Below the pieces are notes generated by a model. It had not been told where the DNA came from. It did no database searches and saw only the letters and a list, made by a program, of their open reading frames with translations. The translations under genes were made by a program, and so were the position numbers. From contig NZ_UESZ01000001.1 of NCBI RefSeq assembly GCF_900108585.1, positions 2,790,001-2,854,000 of the forward strand: a stretch of 64,000 nucleotides of DNA. Direction: 5' to 3'. This document shows positions 14,476 to 25,414 of this stretch, one piece after another. How positions within the stretch are numbered: the stretch's first letter is position 1; every line of letters starts with the position of its first letter. The stretch comes from Branchiibius hedensis (lineage in GTDB: Bacteria; Actinomycetota; Actinomycetes; Actinomycetales; Dermatophilaceae).

Positions 14476-16215
14476 TCAGCGGATGCTCGGAAGACTCGGG
14501 ATCAGACCGGATCCGGGGATCTGCGAAGCGTCGGAATACGGCCACCAACTCGGCGGCAGTTGCCAGTGCGTGCCTGCGTGGAATGCGCACCACGCGGCCG
14601 CCGCCAGTACGAGCACCACGAGGCCCGTGCCGATCACCGGTTGCGGTGCAACGGTGCGCACGATGCTGCGTGATCCGCGGCGCAACGCCTGACCGCCCGG
14701 GCCCCACCAGGACAGTGCCGTCGCCAACAACACCCCGACCGCGACCGGTAGCGGCCGGCCCAGTTCGGGGCTGTTGGAACGCAGGACAGCCACCCCGAGC
14801 GCAGTGGCGACGGCACCGGCGACCCCGACGACGGCCGGCAGGATCGCCGCCAGGATGGTGCTGATCGCCGCGACGAGCGCCTGCCACGGGGCGGCGGCGG
14901 CCGCGACGAGCGGGTCTGTCGATCGCCGCCCGGCGTCGAATCGGCGTACGACCATGGCAGTCATCGACCGGTCCACCCACCGGGCCACGAACGACCAGAT
15001 CAGCAGGGCGCCCCAGGCGGCCACGGGTACGACGGCGCTGAGCGCGACCACACCGACCAGGAGCGCAGCCAACGTCCCCGATCGCGGCGGCCGCCCGATC
15101 CGGGGGTCGGTCGACGGCACCGAGCGTGGCTCCGGCGCCGGCTGACTGGGTGCCGCGGCCGGTGCCGGTTGGGCTGGCGCCCAATAGTTGGCTGAGTGCA
15201 CCTGCGCGGGCGGCCGGCTCACGGGCGCCACCCGCCCCGCCGACGGAGCCGGCAACCGCTTGGTCGCATCCGGCCGCAACGGCGCGGTATGCGGCGCCGA
15301 GGCGGTGGCGACGGGCAGTCCGGTCGTGTACCCGCCGCCGGCGTAGACCCGCAGTTCGTGCAGCACCTGCTGCGTCCCGGGACGCCGGGCGGGATCCGGC
15401 GACAGGGCCGCTGCCAGCAACGGTCGGATGCGTTCGTCGACCCCGCGCAGGTCGGCCTGACCGCGCAGCACCCGATCGAGTACGACCGTCATCTGGCCCC
15501 GGCCGAACGGTGGGGTGCCGGACGCGGCGTACGCCAGAGTCGCCGCCCAGCCCCACCAGTCGGCGGCCTGGGTGACCTCGCCACCCTCCACCATCTCCGG
15601 CGAGAGATAGCCCGGGGTGCCCATGACCAGCCCGGTCATCGTCAGGCGGGAGTCCTCGGCGACGTGCGAGATGCCGAAGTCGATCAACACCGGCCCGTCC
15701 CGACCGACCAGCACATTGCCGGGTTTCAGGTCGCGGTGGATGACGCCGGCGCGGTGGATCGCACTCAGCGCATCGGCCAGTCCCTGCGCCAGGTCGGCGA
15801 GCCGCTGATCGGTGAAACGACCCTCGTTGGCGACGACCTTGTCCAACGGCGGACCCGAGACGAACTCGGTCACCAAGAACGGTCGCGGGCCGTCGACGTC
15901 CGCATCCAGCAGCGCCGCGACCCCCGGTGCGCGCACCCGCCGCAGCGACGCCACTTCCCGGCGCAGCCGCGCGCGAGCGTCGGGATCGTGGGCGATGTAG
16001 GGACGTAACGCCTTCAGCGCGACGTACTGCCCGTCGGGCGCCTTGGCCCGGTAGACCACGCCCATGCCGCCCTCGCCGACCTGGTCCAGCAGCTCGTAGG
16101 CGCCGAGCATCTCGCGCGGCCGCTGCGTGGTGGCACCAGGTAGCCGCCGACGGATCGGAGCCACCGCGGTCGGGTCCAGGTGCGAATCGACACCGGACCC
16201 GTCCATGCTGCTCAT
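14476..16215 (-). CDS. Membrane Ser/Thr protein kinase (Hanks type)
   Basis: This 579-residue kinase has a complete catalytic domain (about 38-295): GEGGMG loop (47-52), Lys68 in VALKAL, HRDLKPGN (160-167), DFG (179-181) and SPE (205-207). A Pro/Ala-rich linker (about 300-390) follows. The C-terminal region has roughly four hydrophobic segments in place of the single TM plus PASTA repeats of PknB. The start is supported by a leaderless promoter, TACCGT (16227-16222) six bases before the ATG. It stands alone, without a phosphatase or FHA gene nearby, so its input and targets are unknown. Confidence 0.92.
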   Translation of the reverse strand: MSSMDGSGVDSHLDPTAVAPIRRRLPGATTQRPREMLGAYELLDQVGEGGMGVVYRAKAPDGQYVALKALRPYIAHDPDARARLRREVASLRRVRAPGVAALLDADVDGPRPFLVTEFVSGPPLDKVVANEGRFTDQRLADLAQGLADALSAIHRAGVIHRDLKPGNVLVGRDGPVLIDFGISHVAEDSRLTMTGLVMGTPGYLSPEMVEGGEVTQAADWWGWAATLAYAASGTPPFGRGQMTVVLDRVLRGQADLRGVDERIRPLLAAALSPDPARRPGTQQVLHELRVYAGGGYTTGLPVATASAPHTAPLRPDATKRLPAPSAGRVAPVSRPPAQVHSANYWAPAQPAPAAAPSQPAPEPRSVPSTDPRIGRPPRSGTLAALLVGVVALSAVVPVAAWGALLIWSFVARWVDRSMTAMVVRRFDAGRRSTDPLVAAAAAPWQALVAAISTILAAILPAVVGVAGAVATALGVAVLRSNSPELGRPLPVAVGVLLATALSWWGPGGQALRRGSRSIVRTVAPQPVIGTGLVVLVLAAAAWCAFHAGTHWQLPPSWWPYSDASQIPGSGLIPSLPSIR

Positions 16216-16271
16216 AGGCCAACGGTACGTCGTGTGCGGACGCGCGCCGTTCCTCGCCGGACGCTCGGCGT

Positions 16272-16292
16272 GCCCGCGGGGCCCCCGCGGGC
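16272..16292 (-). terminator. Terminator after the CBS gene
   Basis: The inverted repeat GCCCGCGGG / CCCGCGGGC with a 3-base loop lies immediately downstream of the CBS protein stop codon at 16295. Confidence 0.65.
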
Positions 16293-16294
16293 GC

Positions 16295-16732
16295 TCACTG
16301 CGAGATGTAGTTCTCCAGTTGACTGCGCTCGTGCTCGAGCTGGTCGAGGCGGGATTTGACGATGTCGCCGATGCTGACGATCGCCAGCACCCCGGGCTCG
16401 TCGTCGTCGGAGGTCACCGGCAGATGCCGGATGCGCAGACTGGTCATCCGCTCGGCCAGATCCGGAACGTTGTCGCCGGGCGAACACGTCTCGACCCGGG
16501 TGGTCATCAGATCGCTGACGGGTTGCGCCAGCACCGCGCTGCCGTGTTCGGCCAGGCCGCGGACGATGTCGCGTTCGCCGACGATCCCGATGAGTCGGCG
16601 GTCCGCGTCGAGGACGACGACCGCACCGATGTGATGCTCGTGCAGCAGCGCGACCAGGTCGCTGATGGTCGCATCGGGCGCGACAGTCACGACATCAGTG
16701 CCCTTGCGGCGGAGGATCTCGGAGACTCTCAT
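16295..16732 (-). CDS. CBS-domain pair protein
   Basis: This 145-residue protein consists of two CBS motifs (about 7-60 and 75-128; GIVGERDIVRGL ends the first, IVSIGDIVKSRL the second) and a short C-terminal helix. CBS pairs bind adenine nucleotides and act as energy or redox sensors; stand-alone versions are common in actinobacterial stress regulons. The ATG at 16732 is preceded by TACATT five bases upstream, and a Crp-like site overlaps that promoter. It diverges from otsA. Confidence 0.9.
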   Translation of the reverse strand: MRVSEILRRKGTDVVTVAPDATISDLVALLHEHHIGAVVVLDADRRLIGIVGERDIVRGLAEHGSAVLAQPVSDLMTTRVETCSPGDNVPDLAERMTSLRIRHLPVTSDDDEPGVLAIVSIGDIVKSRLDQLEHERSQLENYISQ

Positions 16733-16817
16733 ACTCGAATGTAACGCAGATCACGCAGGCGTGTCAGCGCTGCGGTGCGGCCCGGAAGGGTCCCCGGCGA
16801 CTACCTATCCTGGGCAG
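16733..16817. promoter_or_regulatory. Divergent promoter region, CBS gene / otsA
   Basis: Towards the left, TACATT lies five bases before the CBS ATG and overlaps TGTAACGCAGATCACG (16740-16755), a near-match to the Crp box TGTGA-N6-TCACA. Towards the right, TATCCT (16806-16811) lies six bases before the otsA GTG, so otsA mRNA is probably leaderless. Confidence 0.6.
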
Positions 16818-18239
16818 GTGACCTCGCCCACTTTCGACCTCGTGATCGCCGCCAACCGGCTGCCCGTCGACAAGGAGGTCGCCGAGGACGGCAGCATCGA
16901 ATGGCATCGCAGCCCCGGCGGCCTCGTCACCGCGATGGAATCGGTGATGCGGGGGCGGGAAGCGGCCTGGATCGGCTGGTCCGGTGACGCCGGCGACCCG
17001 CCTGAGCCGTTCGAGGAGAACGGCATGTACCTCGTCCCGATCGGGCTGAGCGAGGACGAAGTCACCAACTACTACGAGGGGTACAGCAACGACACGCTGT
17101 GGCCGCTGTATCACGACGTCATCGTGCCGGCGACGTTCCGGCGGCGGTGGCGGTCGTCGTACGAACGCCTGAACCAGCGCTTCGCCGACGCGGTCAGCGA
17201 AGTCGCCGCCCCGGGGGCCACCGTCTGGCTGCACGACTACCAACTGCAGCGCGTTCCCTCCCTACTGCGCGCGATCCGGCCGGACCTGCGGATCGGCTGG
17301 TTCAACCACATCCCCTTCCCACCGGTCGAGATCTTCATGCAACTGCCCGGCCGGGAGACCCTGCTGGAAGGTCTGCTCGGCGCCGACTTCCTGGGCTTCC
17401 AGGTCCGCGCCGATGCCGCCAACTTCCGCGAAGCGTGCCGCCGGCTGCTGCGCGCACCGGTCAAGGGCGACGTGGTCACCGCTCCCGACGGTCGCCGGGT
17501 GCGCGCCGCGGCGGTGCCCATCTCGATCGACGTCGAGGAGTTGCGCGAACTGGCCACGTCGCCCGAGACGCTGCAACGGGCCAAGGAGATCCGCGCGGAG
17601 ATGGGCGACCCGGAGGTCCTCCTGCTCGGCGTGGACCGGCTGGACTACACCAAAGGCATCCGGCACCGGCTCAAGGCGTACGGCGAGTTGTTGGCCGACG
17701 GACGCCTGGACCCCCGCAAGACCCGGCTGGTGCAGATCGCCACCCCGAGCCGCGAGCGCCTGCAGGCCTACCGGGTGCTGCGCGGGCAGATCGAGCAGGC
17801 GGTGGGCCGCATCAACGGTGATCACGCCGACTTCGGTGACACTCCGGTCGTCTACATGCGGCGGTCCTTCCCCAAGGAGGAGATGGCCGCGATCTACGCC
17901 GCCGCCGACGTTGCCCTCGTCACGCCGTTGCGCGATGGCATGAACCTGGTCGCCAAGGAGTTCGTGACCTGCGCCCGTGACGACGCGGCGCTGGTGCTGA
18001 GCGAGTTCGCCGGCGCCGCAGGCGAATTGAAGCGCGCCTACCTGTGCAACCCGCACGACGTTGACCGGTTGAAACAGACCATTACGGCCGCGATCGACGC
18101 CCCCGCCGACGAGCGTCGCAAGCGGATGCGGTCGATGCGGCGCGCCGTACTGGCCAACGACGTGCACCACTGGGCCGAGGCGTTCCTGGCCAGTCTGCAG
18201 GCCGCACCGGAACTACCCGCCGAGGAGAGTGCCCGATGA
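16818..18239 (+). CDS. otsA: Trehalose-6-phosphate synthase
   Basis: The product is a 473-residue GT-B glycosyltransferase of family GT20 that joins UDP- (or GDP-) glucose and glucose-6-phosphate. Recognisable blocks are the N-terminal [12 protein letters not shown], the HDYQLQRVP and [10 protein letters not shown] motifs, [11 protein letters not shown], and the C-terminal nucleotide-sugar region [13 protein letters not shown]. The GTG at 16818 is set by the leaderless promoter TATCCT six bases upstream and begins the conserved protein; the open frame extends further upstream without homology. otsB follows with an ATGA overlap, so the two trehalose enzymes are made together. Confidence 0.96.
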   Translation: MTSPTFDLVIAANRLPVDKEVAEDGSIEWHRSPGGLVTAMESVMRGREAAWIGWSGDAGDPPEPFEENGMYLVPIGLSEDEVTNYYEGYSNDTLWPLYHDVIVPATFRRRWRSSYERLNQRFADAVSEVAAPGATVWLHDYQLQRVPSLLRAIRPDLRIGWFNHIPFPPVEIFMQLPGRETLLEGLLGADFLGFQVRADAANFREACRRLLRAPVKGDVVTAPDGRRVRAAAVPISIDVEELRELATSPETLQRAKEIRAEMGDPEVLLLGVDRLDYTKGIRHRLKAYGELLADGRLDPRKTRLVQIATPSRERLQAYRVLRGQIEQAVGRINGDHADFGDTPVVYMRRSFPKEEMAAIYAAADVALVTPLRDGMNLVAKEFVTCARDDAALVLSEFAGAAGELKRAYLCNPHDVDRLKQTITAAIDAPADERRKRMRSMRRAVLANDVHHWAEAFLASLQAAPELPAEESAR

Positions 18240-19003
18240 GCGACCTGACCGATGCCCTCCAGGCGTACGCCGCCCGCTCACCTCTGGTGGTGGCCAGCGA
18301 CTTCGACGGCGTGCTGGCCCCGATCGTCGCTGACCCGATGGCCGCCCGACCGCTGGCCGACTCCATGAGCGCATTGCGCGCGCTCGCGGGTCGTGCCGAC
18401 GTGACCGTTGCGCTGGCGTCCGGACGCGATCTGTCCACCCTGCGCCATCTCACGGGCATCACCGAGGACGAGCCGATCGTGCTGATCGGCTCGCACGGAG
18501 CGCAGGCGAGTGACGCGCAGTTGATCGCTGCGGAGTTCGACGCTGCGGCGCAGCAGCGTCTGGATGCAGCGGAGGCTCTGATCGCGGCCGTTGCCGCCCG
18601 CCACCCCGGTACCCGGATCGAGGGCAAACCGACCGGGGTCGTGCTGCACACCCGCGGGATGCCGCTCGAGCAGGAGGACGCCGCGTTGCGCGATGCGCAG
18701 GAGCAGGGCGCGACCCTGGACGACGTCATCGTCATCCCGGGCAAGAGCATCCTGGAGATACAGGTCGTCGATGTGTCCAAAGGCGCTGCCCTGCAGGCCC
18801 TTTCACACTCCCGGGGCGCGGCGGCGACGATCTACTTCGGCGATGACCTCACCGACGAGACGGCGTTCGAGGCCCTGGCACCCGACCCCGCGAACGTCAC
18901 GGTGAAGGTCGGCGAGGGTGACACCGCGGCCGGGTTCCGGGTGGCCGATCCGCCCGCCGTTACCGAGGCGTTGACCGCGTTGGCGGCGGCGCTGACCCAC
19001 TGA
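18236..19003 (+). CDS. otsB: Trehalose-6-phosphate phosphatase
   Basis: This 255-residue HAD-superfamily phosphatase completes trehalose synthesis. The nucleophile motif DFDGVLAPI (about 22-30), the conserved IEGKPTGVVLH segment and the C-terminal metal motif YFGDDLTDETAF (about 198-209) are present. It is translationally coupled to otsA. Trehalose is a stress protectant and carbon store in actinobacteria. Confidence 0.95.
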   Translation: MSDLTDALQAYAARSPLVVASDFDGVLAPIVADPMAARPLADSMSALRALAGRADVTVALASGRDLSTLRHLTGITEDEPIVLIGSHGAQASDAQLIAAEFDAAAQQRLDAAEALIAAVAARHPGTRIEGKPTGVVLHTRGMPLEQEDAALRDAQEQGATLDDVIVIPGKSILEIQVVDVSKGAALQALSHSRGAAATIYFGDDLTDETAFEALAPDPANVTVKVGEGDTAAGFRVADPPAVTEALTALAAALTH

Positions 19004-19112
19004 CGGAGGCGATGCGGTACCGTTTACATGCTCCACGTCACACTCGGCGCGGAGATTTTCTTCACTACGGATCGTCCGGCACGTACCTGCCGGTGAAGGA
19101 GTTTGATTCAGC

Positions 19113-20195
<1,083 letters not shown>

Positions 20196-20209
20196 ACCGG
20201 TTGACGTCA

Positions 20210-20238
20210 GCGGCCCGTCCCCTTCTGGGGCGGGCCGC
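20210..20238 (+). terminator. Terminator after the sugar ATPase
   Basis: Stem gcggcccg-t-cccc pairs with gggg-c-gggccgc around a short loop, followed by TTTC, 14 bases after the stop codon. Confidence 0.85.
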
Positions 20239-20301
20239 TTTCGCATCCCCCGCCCGTACGGCGCGTGCCCACCCCGGTGCCCGCGTGCCACGATGAGGGG
20301 C

Positions 20302-21555
20302 GTGGCGCTCGACATCCTCACCGCCCGGCCCTGGCCGGCCCTGCTCGGTCTGCCGTGGCGGCTGCCCCTGGAGGAATGGCCCGAGGAGATCCTGGCTGCG
20401 CTGCCCCGGGGCATTTCCCGGCACATCGTGCGCTTCACCCGCGTCGAGGGTCGCGTGGTGGCGATCAAGGAGATCAAGGCGGACATCGCGCGCCGGGAGT
20501 ACGAGATGCTGCGGATGCTGCGCCGCCTCGACCAACCGGTGGTCGAACCCATCGGCGTCGTGGATGGGCGGGTGGACCTGGCGGGCGAGCCGCTGGACGC
20601 CTGTCTGCTGACCCGGCATCTGCAGTTCTCCCTGCCCTACCGCGCGATGATGAGCCAGACCCTGCGCGAAGACACCGCCGCCCGGTTGCTCGATGCGCTC
20701 GCCGCGCTGCTGGTGCGCCTGCACCTGGTCGGTTTCTGGTGGGGCGACGTGTCGTTGTCCAACACCCTCTTCAAACGCAACGCCGGTGCCTTCGCCGCGT
20801 ACCTGGTCGACGCGGAGACCGGTGAGTTGCACGAGTCGCTGTCCGATGGGCAGCGCGCACACGACCTGGACATCGCGCGGGTCAACATTGCCGGTGAGTT
20901 GATGGATCTGCAGGCCGGCGGCTTCGTCGACGAGCGCGTGGACCCGGTGGACGTCTCTGCCCGGATCCTGGAGCGCTACGACCTGCTGTGGCGGGAAGTC
21001 ACCGCTGTCGAACGCTTCGATGCAAGCAAGTTGTTCAAGGTCGACGATCGGATCCGGCGGTTGAACGACCTCGGATTCGACGTCGATGAGCTGTCCATGA
21101 CCACCGACATCGACGGCACGACCGTGCAGATCCAGCCCAAAGTCGTTGATGCCGGTCATCATTCGCGGCGGCTGTTGCGGTTGACCGGCCTGGACGTCGA
21201 AGACAACCAGGCGCGGCGGCTGCTGAACGACCTGGACTCCTACCAGGCCGCGACCGATCGGCAGAACGACGACGAGGAACAGGTCGCCCACGACTGGTTG
21301 ACGGCGTGTTACGAGCCGGTCGTGCGAGCGGTGCCGCCGCAGTTGCGGGGCAAGTTGGAGCCGGCCGAGATCTTCCACGAAGTCCTCGAAAACCGTTGGT
21401 ATCTCTCGGAGGCCGCCGACCAGGACGTCAGTCTCGCGGAGGCGACCCAGGACTACGTGCACCGCATCCTGCCCGAGAAGCCGGACGAGGCAGCGGTCGT
21501 GGGGGTCGACACCATGTCGATCCCGGTGCGCGCCCACGAGCAGCTAGGCGGGTGA
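20302..21555 (+). CDS. DUF4032 protein with kinase-like N-terminal domain
   Basis: This 417-residue protein has an N-terminal lipopolysaccharide-kinase-like fold (LPRGISRHIVRF, then LHLVGFWWGDVSLSNTLF, which resembles the HxDxxxxN catalytic loop of kinases). A C-terminal DUF4032 region follows (about 230-385). I chose the GTG at 20302 because homologues I recall begin at this point (MALxILAAxP); an ATG at 20293 is a near alternative. CACGAT seven bases before the GTG is a weak leaderless promoter. The function is unknown. The gene end overlaps the convergent DUF2752 gene by 12 bp. Confidence 0.85.
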   Translation: MALDILTARPWPALLGLPWRLPLEEWPEEILAALPRGISRHIVRFTRVEGRVVAIKEIKADIARREYEMLRMLRRLDQPVVEPIGVVDGRVDLAGEPLDACLLTRHLQFSLPYRAMMSQTLREDTAARLLDALAALLVRLHLVGFWWGDVSLSNTLFKRNAGAFAAYLVDAETGELHESLSDGQRAHDLDIARVNIAGELMDLQAGGFVDERVDPVDVSARILERYDLLWREVTAVERFDASKLFKVDDRIRRLNDLGFDVDELSMTTDIDGTTVQIQPKVVDAGHHSRRLLRLTGLDVEDNQARRLLNDLDSYQAATDRQNDDEEQVAHDWLTACYEPVVRAVPPQLRGKLEPAEIFHEVLENRWYLSEAADQDVSLAEATQDYVHRILPEKPDEAAVVGVDTMSIPVRAHEQLGG

Positions 21556-21978
21556 CAGCCACGTCCACCCCGGCACGTTGCGCGCGATCATGAATACCAC
21601 CAGAAAACCCAACACCCAGTAGGTCGTTCGGGCGCCGAGGGCGGGACGCCAGTGCCGACCGGTGACCCGGGACCAGGCCCATCGCCCCCATGCGACAACA
21701 GCCACCAGCAGCAGTGGCGGGACGATCGGATTGCGCGCGAACGCCCCGGCCACATCACCGTGCGTCAGATCCGCCGTAGCCCGCAAGCCGCCGCAGAACG
21801 GGCAGTACAAACCCGTCAGCCTCAGCAGCGGGCAGGGTGGGTAGAAGCTGTGCGCGCCAGGCGTCCGCAGGTGCAGCAGCGCCAGCCCGCCCAGCCCGAG
21901 CGTCGCGGTCAGCGCGGGAGCCGCCCATCGACGTACGTCGCGGGGTCGGGTCGGGGCTTGCCGCACCGTACCGTCCAC
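21544..21978 (-). CDS. DUF2752 membrane protein
   Basis: This 144-residue integral membrane protein has three or four hydrophobic segments and the DUF2752 signature PCPLLRLTGLYCPFCGGLRA (about 62-81), with Cys residues that could bind metal or form disulphides. The GTG at 21978 is chosen because TACCGT lies exactly six bases upstream (leaderless); the open frame extends further upstream without membrane or DUF features. The function is not established. Confidence 0.85.
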   Translation of the reverse strand: MDGTVRQAPTRPRDVRRWAAPALTATLGLGGLALLHLRTPGAHSFYPPCPLLRLTGLYCPFCGGLRATADLTHGDVAGAFARNPIVPPLLLVAVVAWGRWAWSRVTGRHWRPALGARTTYWVLGFLVVFMIARNVPGWTWLSPA

Positions 21979-22144
21979 CCGCCAACGGTACTGCGCCGAC
22001 GCCCTACTGCTCAGGAGGTATCTTCCCGCCGCGCAGCGGCTCTTGAGGCACGTGCGCGCCACGTTGATTAACGCTTGGGCCTTCACCCAGCCCACTAGGC
22101 TCAGCACGACAGCAGCGCTGCAGATCCGTCCAAGGAGGAACCTC

Positions 22145-22855
22145 ATGTCCAACGATTCCAGCGGTCCCGCTGACCCCTACGGGCAGCCGGAGCAACCCGG
22201 CCAGCCCGGTGACGGTCAGCAACCGCCCCAGTACTCCCCGCCGCCGGCCGCACCCCAGGGTCCGCCGTCCTACTCCACCCCGCAACAGCCACCGGCCTAC
22301 CAGCAACCGCCGGCCTACCAGCAGCCCGGCCAGGCCTACCCACCCGCGCCGGGGTACGGCGGTCAACAGCCCGGCTACCCGGCGCCGGGGTACGTCGGCC
22401 CCGGCCCAGACGCCTACTCGCCGTGGCCGACTCGCGCCGGAGGCTTCATCATCGACCTGCTGATCGGGGGTGTGCCCGCCTGGATCATCGAGTTGATCGG
22501 TGCCTCGATCGGTGGTGGCTTCGGCAGTTTCGTCATCTTCATCGGCTGGATGCTCGGGCTGGTCATCGTCGCGTGGAACCGGTGGTACAAGGGCGGCAAG
22601 ACCGGCCAGAGCGTCGGTCGCGGCGTCGTAGGTGTCAAGGTCATCGGCGAGCAGACCGGTCAGCCGATCGGGCCGCTGATGGCGTTCGTGCGCGACCTTG
22701 CGCACCTGGTCGACTCGTTGATCTGCTACATCGGATGGTTGTTCCCGCTGTGGGACGCCAAGCGCCAGACGATCGCCGACAAGATCATGACGACCGTGGC
22801 CATCCCCGCGCAGAAGGTCAGCGCCCAGGAGACCATCAAGAACTGGGACAAGTAG
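22145..22855 (+). CDS. RDD-family membrane protein with Pro/Gln-rich N-terminus
   Basis: The product is 236 residues. The first roughly 95 are disordered and rich in Pro, Gln, Tyr and Gly with repeated QQPPAYQQPP units. An RDD domain follows (about 97-225; TRAGGFIIDLLIGG, GQSVGRGVVGVKV and DAKRQTIADK are characteristic) with three hydrophobic segments. AAGGAGG precedes the ATG at 22145. RDD proteins are widespread in actinobacteria and some act as ion exchangers; the role here is unknown. Confidence 0.9.
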   Translation: MSNDSSGPADPYGQPEQPGQPGDGQQPPQYSPPPAAPQGPPSYSTPQQPPAYQQPPAYQQPGQAYPPAPGYGGQQPGYPAPGYVGPGPDAYSPWPTRAGGFIIDLLIGGVPAWIIELIGASIGGGFGSFVIFIGWMLGLVIVAWNRWYKGGKTGQSVGRGVVGVKVIGEQTGQPIGPLMAFVRDLAHLVDSLICYIGWLFPLWDAKRQTIADKIMTTVAIPAQKVSAQETIKNWDK

Positions 22856-22868
22856 AAACGCGGTCCCC

Positions 22869-22922
22869 TCGGGAGGGGATCTACGGGTCGGACGGAATCC
22901 TGGCCCGTAGATCCCCTCCCGA
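22869..22922. terminator. Long perfect inverted repeat, bidirectional terminator
   Basis: The arms TCGGGAGGGGATCTACGGG (22869-22887) and its exact reverse complement (22904-22922) form a 19-bp perfect stem with a 16-base loop, between the convergent RDD and rlmB genes. Outer bases aacgc and gcgtt may extend it past a bulge. Confidence 0.8.
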
Positions 22923-22942
22923 ACTGCGTTCTCGCCCGGACC

Positions 22943-23890
22943 TCAGCCCGCTCGGCGCTGCTTGAAGATCTCGTAGAGCGTCACTGACGCGGCGATTCCG
23001 GCGTTGAGCGATTCGACGGCCGACGACATCGGCACCGACACGATCTGGTCGCAGGTCTCGCCGACCAACCGGGACAACCCTTTGCCCTCGGAGCCGACCA
23101 CGATGACCAGCGGTTCGGTGGCCAGGGTGATCGCGGGCAACTCGACGTCGCCGTCCATGTCCAGACCGAGCACGAAGAAGCCGGCCTTGCGGAACTCTTC
23201 CAGCGTCCGGGTCAGGTTGCCCGCCAACGCCACCGGCACCCGGGCGGCCGCACCGGCCGAGGTCTTCCACGCGGCCGCGGTCATGCCCGCCGACCGGCGT
23301 TCGGGCACGATCACGCCGTGGCCGCCGAAGGCCGCCACCGATCGGATGATCGCACCGAGGTTGCGCGGGTCGGTGATGCCGTCGAGAGCAACCACCAGCG
23401 GGATGCCCGGTGCCTGCGGGTCGATCAGATCAGCGGGGTGGGCGTACTCGTAGGGCGGGATCTGCAACGCTGCACCCTGATGCACCGCACCGTCGGTCAA
23501 CCGGTCCAACTCCTGGCGGGTGGTCTCCAGGATCGGAATCGCCTCCGCTGCAGCAATCTTCAGGATCTCCCGGACCCGGTCGTCGGAGTCGATGCGACCG
23601 GCGAGGTAGAGCGTGGTCGCCGGCATCCCGGTGCGCAGCGCCTCCAGCACGGAGTTGCGGCCCGCCACCATCTCGCTGCTCGGCTTGTTGCTGCGCTTGG
23701 CAGCCGGTCGGCTGGTGCCGCCCGAGCGTTGAGTGGATTTGTAGGCCTTGTGGTTCGGCCGTTCGGACGCCTTCGGGGTCGGGCCCTTGCCCTCCAGACC
23801 GCGGCGACGTTGACCACCGCTACCGACGACGGCGCCCTTCTTCGAGGTGCCCTTGCGGATCGAGCCTCGTCGTTGCGAATTGCCAGGCAT
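22943..23890 (-). CDS. rlmB: 23S rRNA (guanosine-2'-O-)-methyltransferase RlmB (SpoU family)
   Basis: This 315-residue protein has a basic, disordered N-terminal extension (about 1-70) typical of actinobacteria. A substrate-binding domain comes next ([12 protein letters not shown]), then the SpoU/TrmH knot with motif 1 [15 protein letters not shown], motif 2 [12 protein letters not shown] and motif 3 [20 protein letters not shown]. It methylates a 23S rRNA guanosine. The start is two bases after the cysS stop, so it is co-transcribed with cysS. Confidence 0.94.
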   Translation of the reverse strand: MPGNSQRRGSIRKGTSKKGAVVGSGGQRRRGLEGKGPTPKASERPNHKAYKSTQRSGGTSRPAAKRSNKPSSEMVAGRNSVLEALRTGMPATTLYLAGRIDSDDRVREILKIAAAEAIPILETTRQELDRLTDGAVHQGAALQIPPYEYAHPADLIDPQAPGIPLVVALDGITDPRNLGAIIRSVAAFGGHGVIVPERRSAGMTAAAWKTSAGAAARVPVALAGNLTRTLEEFRKAGFFVLGLDMDGDVELPAITLATEPLVIVVGSEGKGLSRLVGETCDQIVSVPMSSAVESLNAGIAASVTLYEIFKQRRAG

Positions 23891-23891
23891 A

Positions 23892-25307
23892 TCAGTGCTT
23901 TCCGTCGGTGGACAGCGACCAGGTGGCCCCGTCCGGGTTGTCGGCGACGGCCACTCCGGCAGCCGACAGTTGGTCACGGATCCGGTCGGATGTCGCGAAG
24001 TCCTTCTCGGCGCGCGCTGCGGACCGCTGGGTGAGCAGGCTCTCCACCAGCACGGCCAGGGCGTCGGAGGACGCATCCGACGCGTCTGCCGACCAGTGCG
24101 GGTCGAACGGGTTGACCCCGAGCACGTCGAGCATCGCGACGACGTCGGTGGCCACTGCGGCCGCCCCGCCGGCATCACCCGCGGCCAACAGGCTGTTGCC
24201 ATCACGCACGGCGGTGTAGATCACCGCGAGCGCCTCGGAGATGTTCAGGTCTTCGTTCATGGCGGCTGCGAAACCGGCTGGGACCGCGCCGGATTCGACC
24301 GGGCCATCGGGAAGCGCTCGCAGCAGGAAGGTTTCGATCCGGCTGAACGCGGCCTCCGCCTCGGCCAGTGAACCGGGCGCGTACTCCAGCGTCGAGCGGT
24401 AGTGCACCGACCCGAGGTAGAAGCGCAGCACGATCGGCCGGATCGTGCGGGTCAGCTCCGGCACGCTGAGCCCATTGCCCAGCGATTTGCTCATCTTTTC
24501 CCCCGCGAGCGTGAGGAAGGCGTTGTGCATCCAGTACCGCGCGAACCCGAACCCGGCGGCGCGGGACTGGGCCAGTTCGTTCTCGTGGTGCGGGAAGCGC
24601 AGGTCGATCCCGCCACCGTGGATGTCGAACTCGTCGCCCAGCCAGCGGCGGGCCATCGCCGAGCACTCCAGGTGCCAGCCCGGTCGACCATCGCCGTACG
24701 GCGTGGGCCAACTGGCCGTCGCGGGCTCGCCGGCCTTACGACCCTTCCAGAGCGCGAAATCGCGCGGGTCACGCTTTCCGCGCGGGTCGGCGTCGGTCGC
24801 CGACTCCATGTCGTCGATGCGCTGGTGGGTCAGTTCGCCGTACGCGGGCCAGGACCGAACGTCGAAGTAGACGTCCCCGCTGCCGTCCGGCGCGACGTAC
24901 GCGTGGCCCTTCTCGATCAGGATCTGCATCAGATCGACCATGTCGGTGACGTGCCCGGTGGCCCGCGGCTCGTAGGAGGGTCGCTGCACGCCGAGGATGT
25001 CCAACGCGTCGCTGGTCGCTCGCTCGAAGCGGTAGGACCACTCGTTCCACGCCACCCCGGCCTCGGCCGACTTGTTCAGGATCTTGTCGTCGATATCGGT
25101 GACGTTGCGGACCAGGGTGACCTCGAGGCCGTGGCCGATGGTCAACCACCGGCGCAGGATGTCGAAGGCGACGGTGAAGCGGATGTGCCCGATGTGCGGT
25201 TCGCCCTGGGTGGTCAGTCCGCAGATGTAGATGCTCGCCTTGCCCTCGTGGAGCGGGACGAAGTCGCGCAACTCCTGGGTCAGGGAGTCGTAGATCTGCA
25301 TGGCCAC
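23892..25307 (-). CDS. cysS: Cysteinyl-tRNA synthetase
   Basis: This 471-residue class I synthetase charges tRNA-Cys. It shows [15 protein letters not shown] with the HIGH motif, zinc ligands including WHLECSAMA and HHENE, and the KMSKS loop ([11 protein letters not shown]). In many CysRS the first Cys-zinc block reads CGPTVY; here it is CGLTTQ, a modest variant. The GTG at 25307 is supported by TAAACT six bases upstream (leaderless); an ATG two codons in is the alternative. It overlaps none of its neighbours and leads into rlmB. Confidence 0.95.
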   Translation of the reverse strand: MAMQIYDSLTQELRDFVPLHEGKASIYICGLTTQGEPHIGHIRFTVAFDILRRWLTIGHGLEVTLVRNVTDIDDKILNKSAEAGVAWNEWSYRFERATSDALDILGVQRPSYEPRATGHVTDMVDLMQILIEKGHAYVAPDGSGDVYFDVRSWPAYGELTHQRIDDMESATDADPRGKRDPRDFALWKGRKAGEPATASWPTPYGDGRPGWHLECSAMARRWLGDEFDIHGGGIDLRFPHHENELAQSRAAGFGFARYWMHNAFLTLAGEKMSKSLGNGLSVPELTRTIRPIVLRFYLGSVHYRSTLEYAPGSLAEAEAAFSRIETFLLRALPDGPVESGAVPAGFAAAMNEDLNISEALAVIYTAVRDGNSLLAAGDAGGAAAVATDVVAMLDVLGVNPFDPHWSADASDASSDALAVLVESLLTQRSAARAEKDFATSDRIRDQLSAAGVAVADNPDGATWSLSTDGKH

Positions 25308-25414
25308 CTGTGGAGTTTACCGATGGCGCGGGCCAACAGCAGAATCCTGCAGCCGCGCAGCCGCGCAGCCGCCCGAACCCCGACACGCCGTCCGCCGCTC
25401 CTCGTTGCCCGCGG

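Noticed and set aside
14408-16222. 604-codon frame on the same strand as the kinase
   Set aside because: It is a frame-shifted reading of the kinase gene; only the other frame contains HRDLKPGN, DFG and the TM segments.
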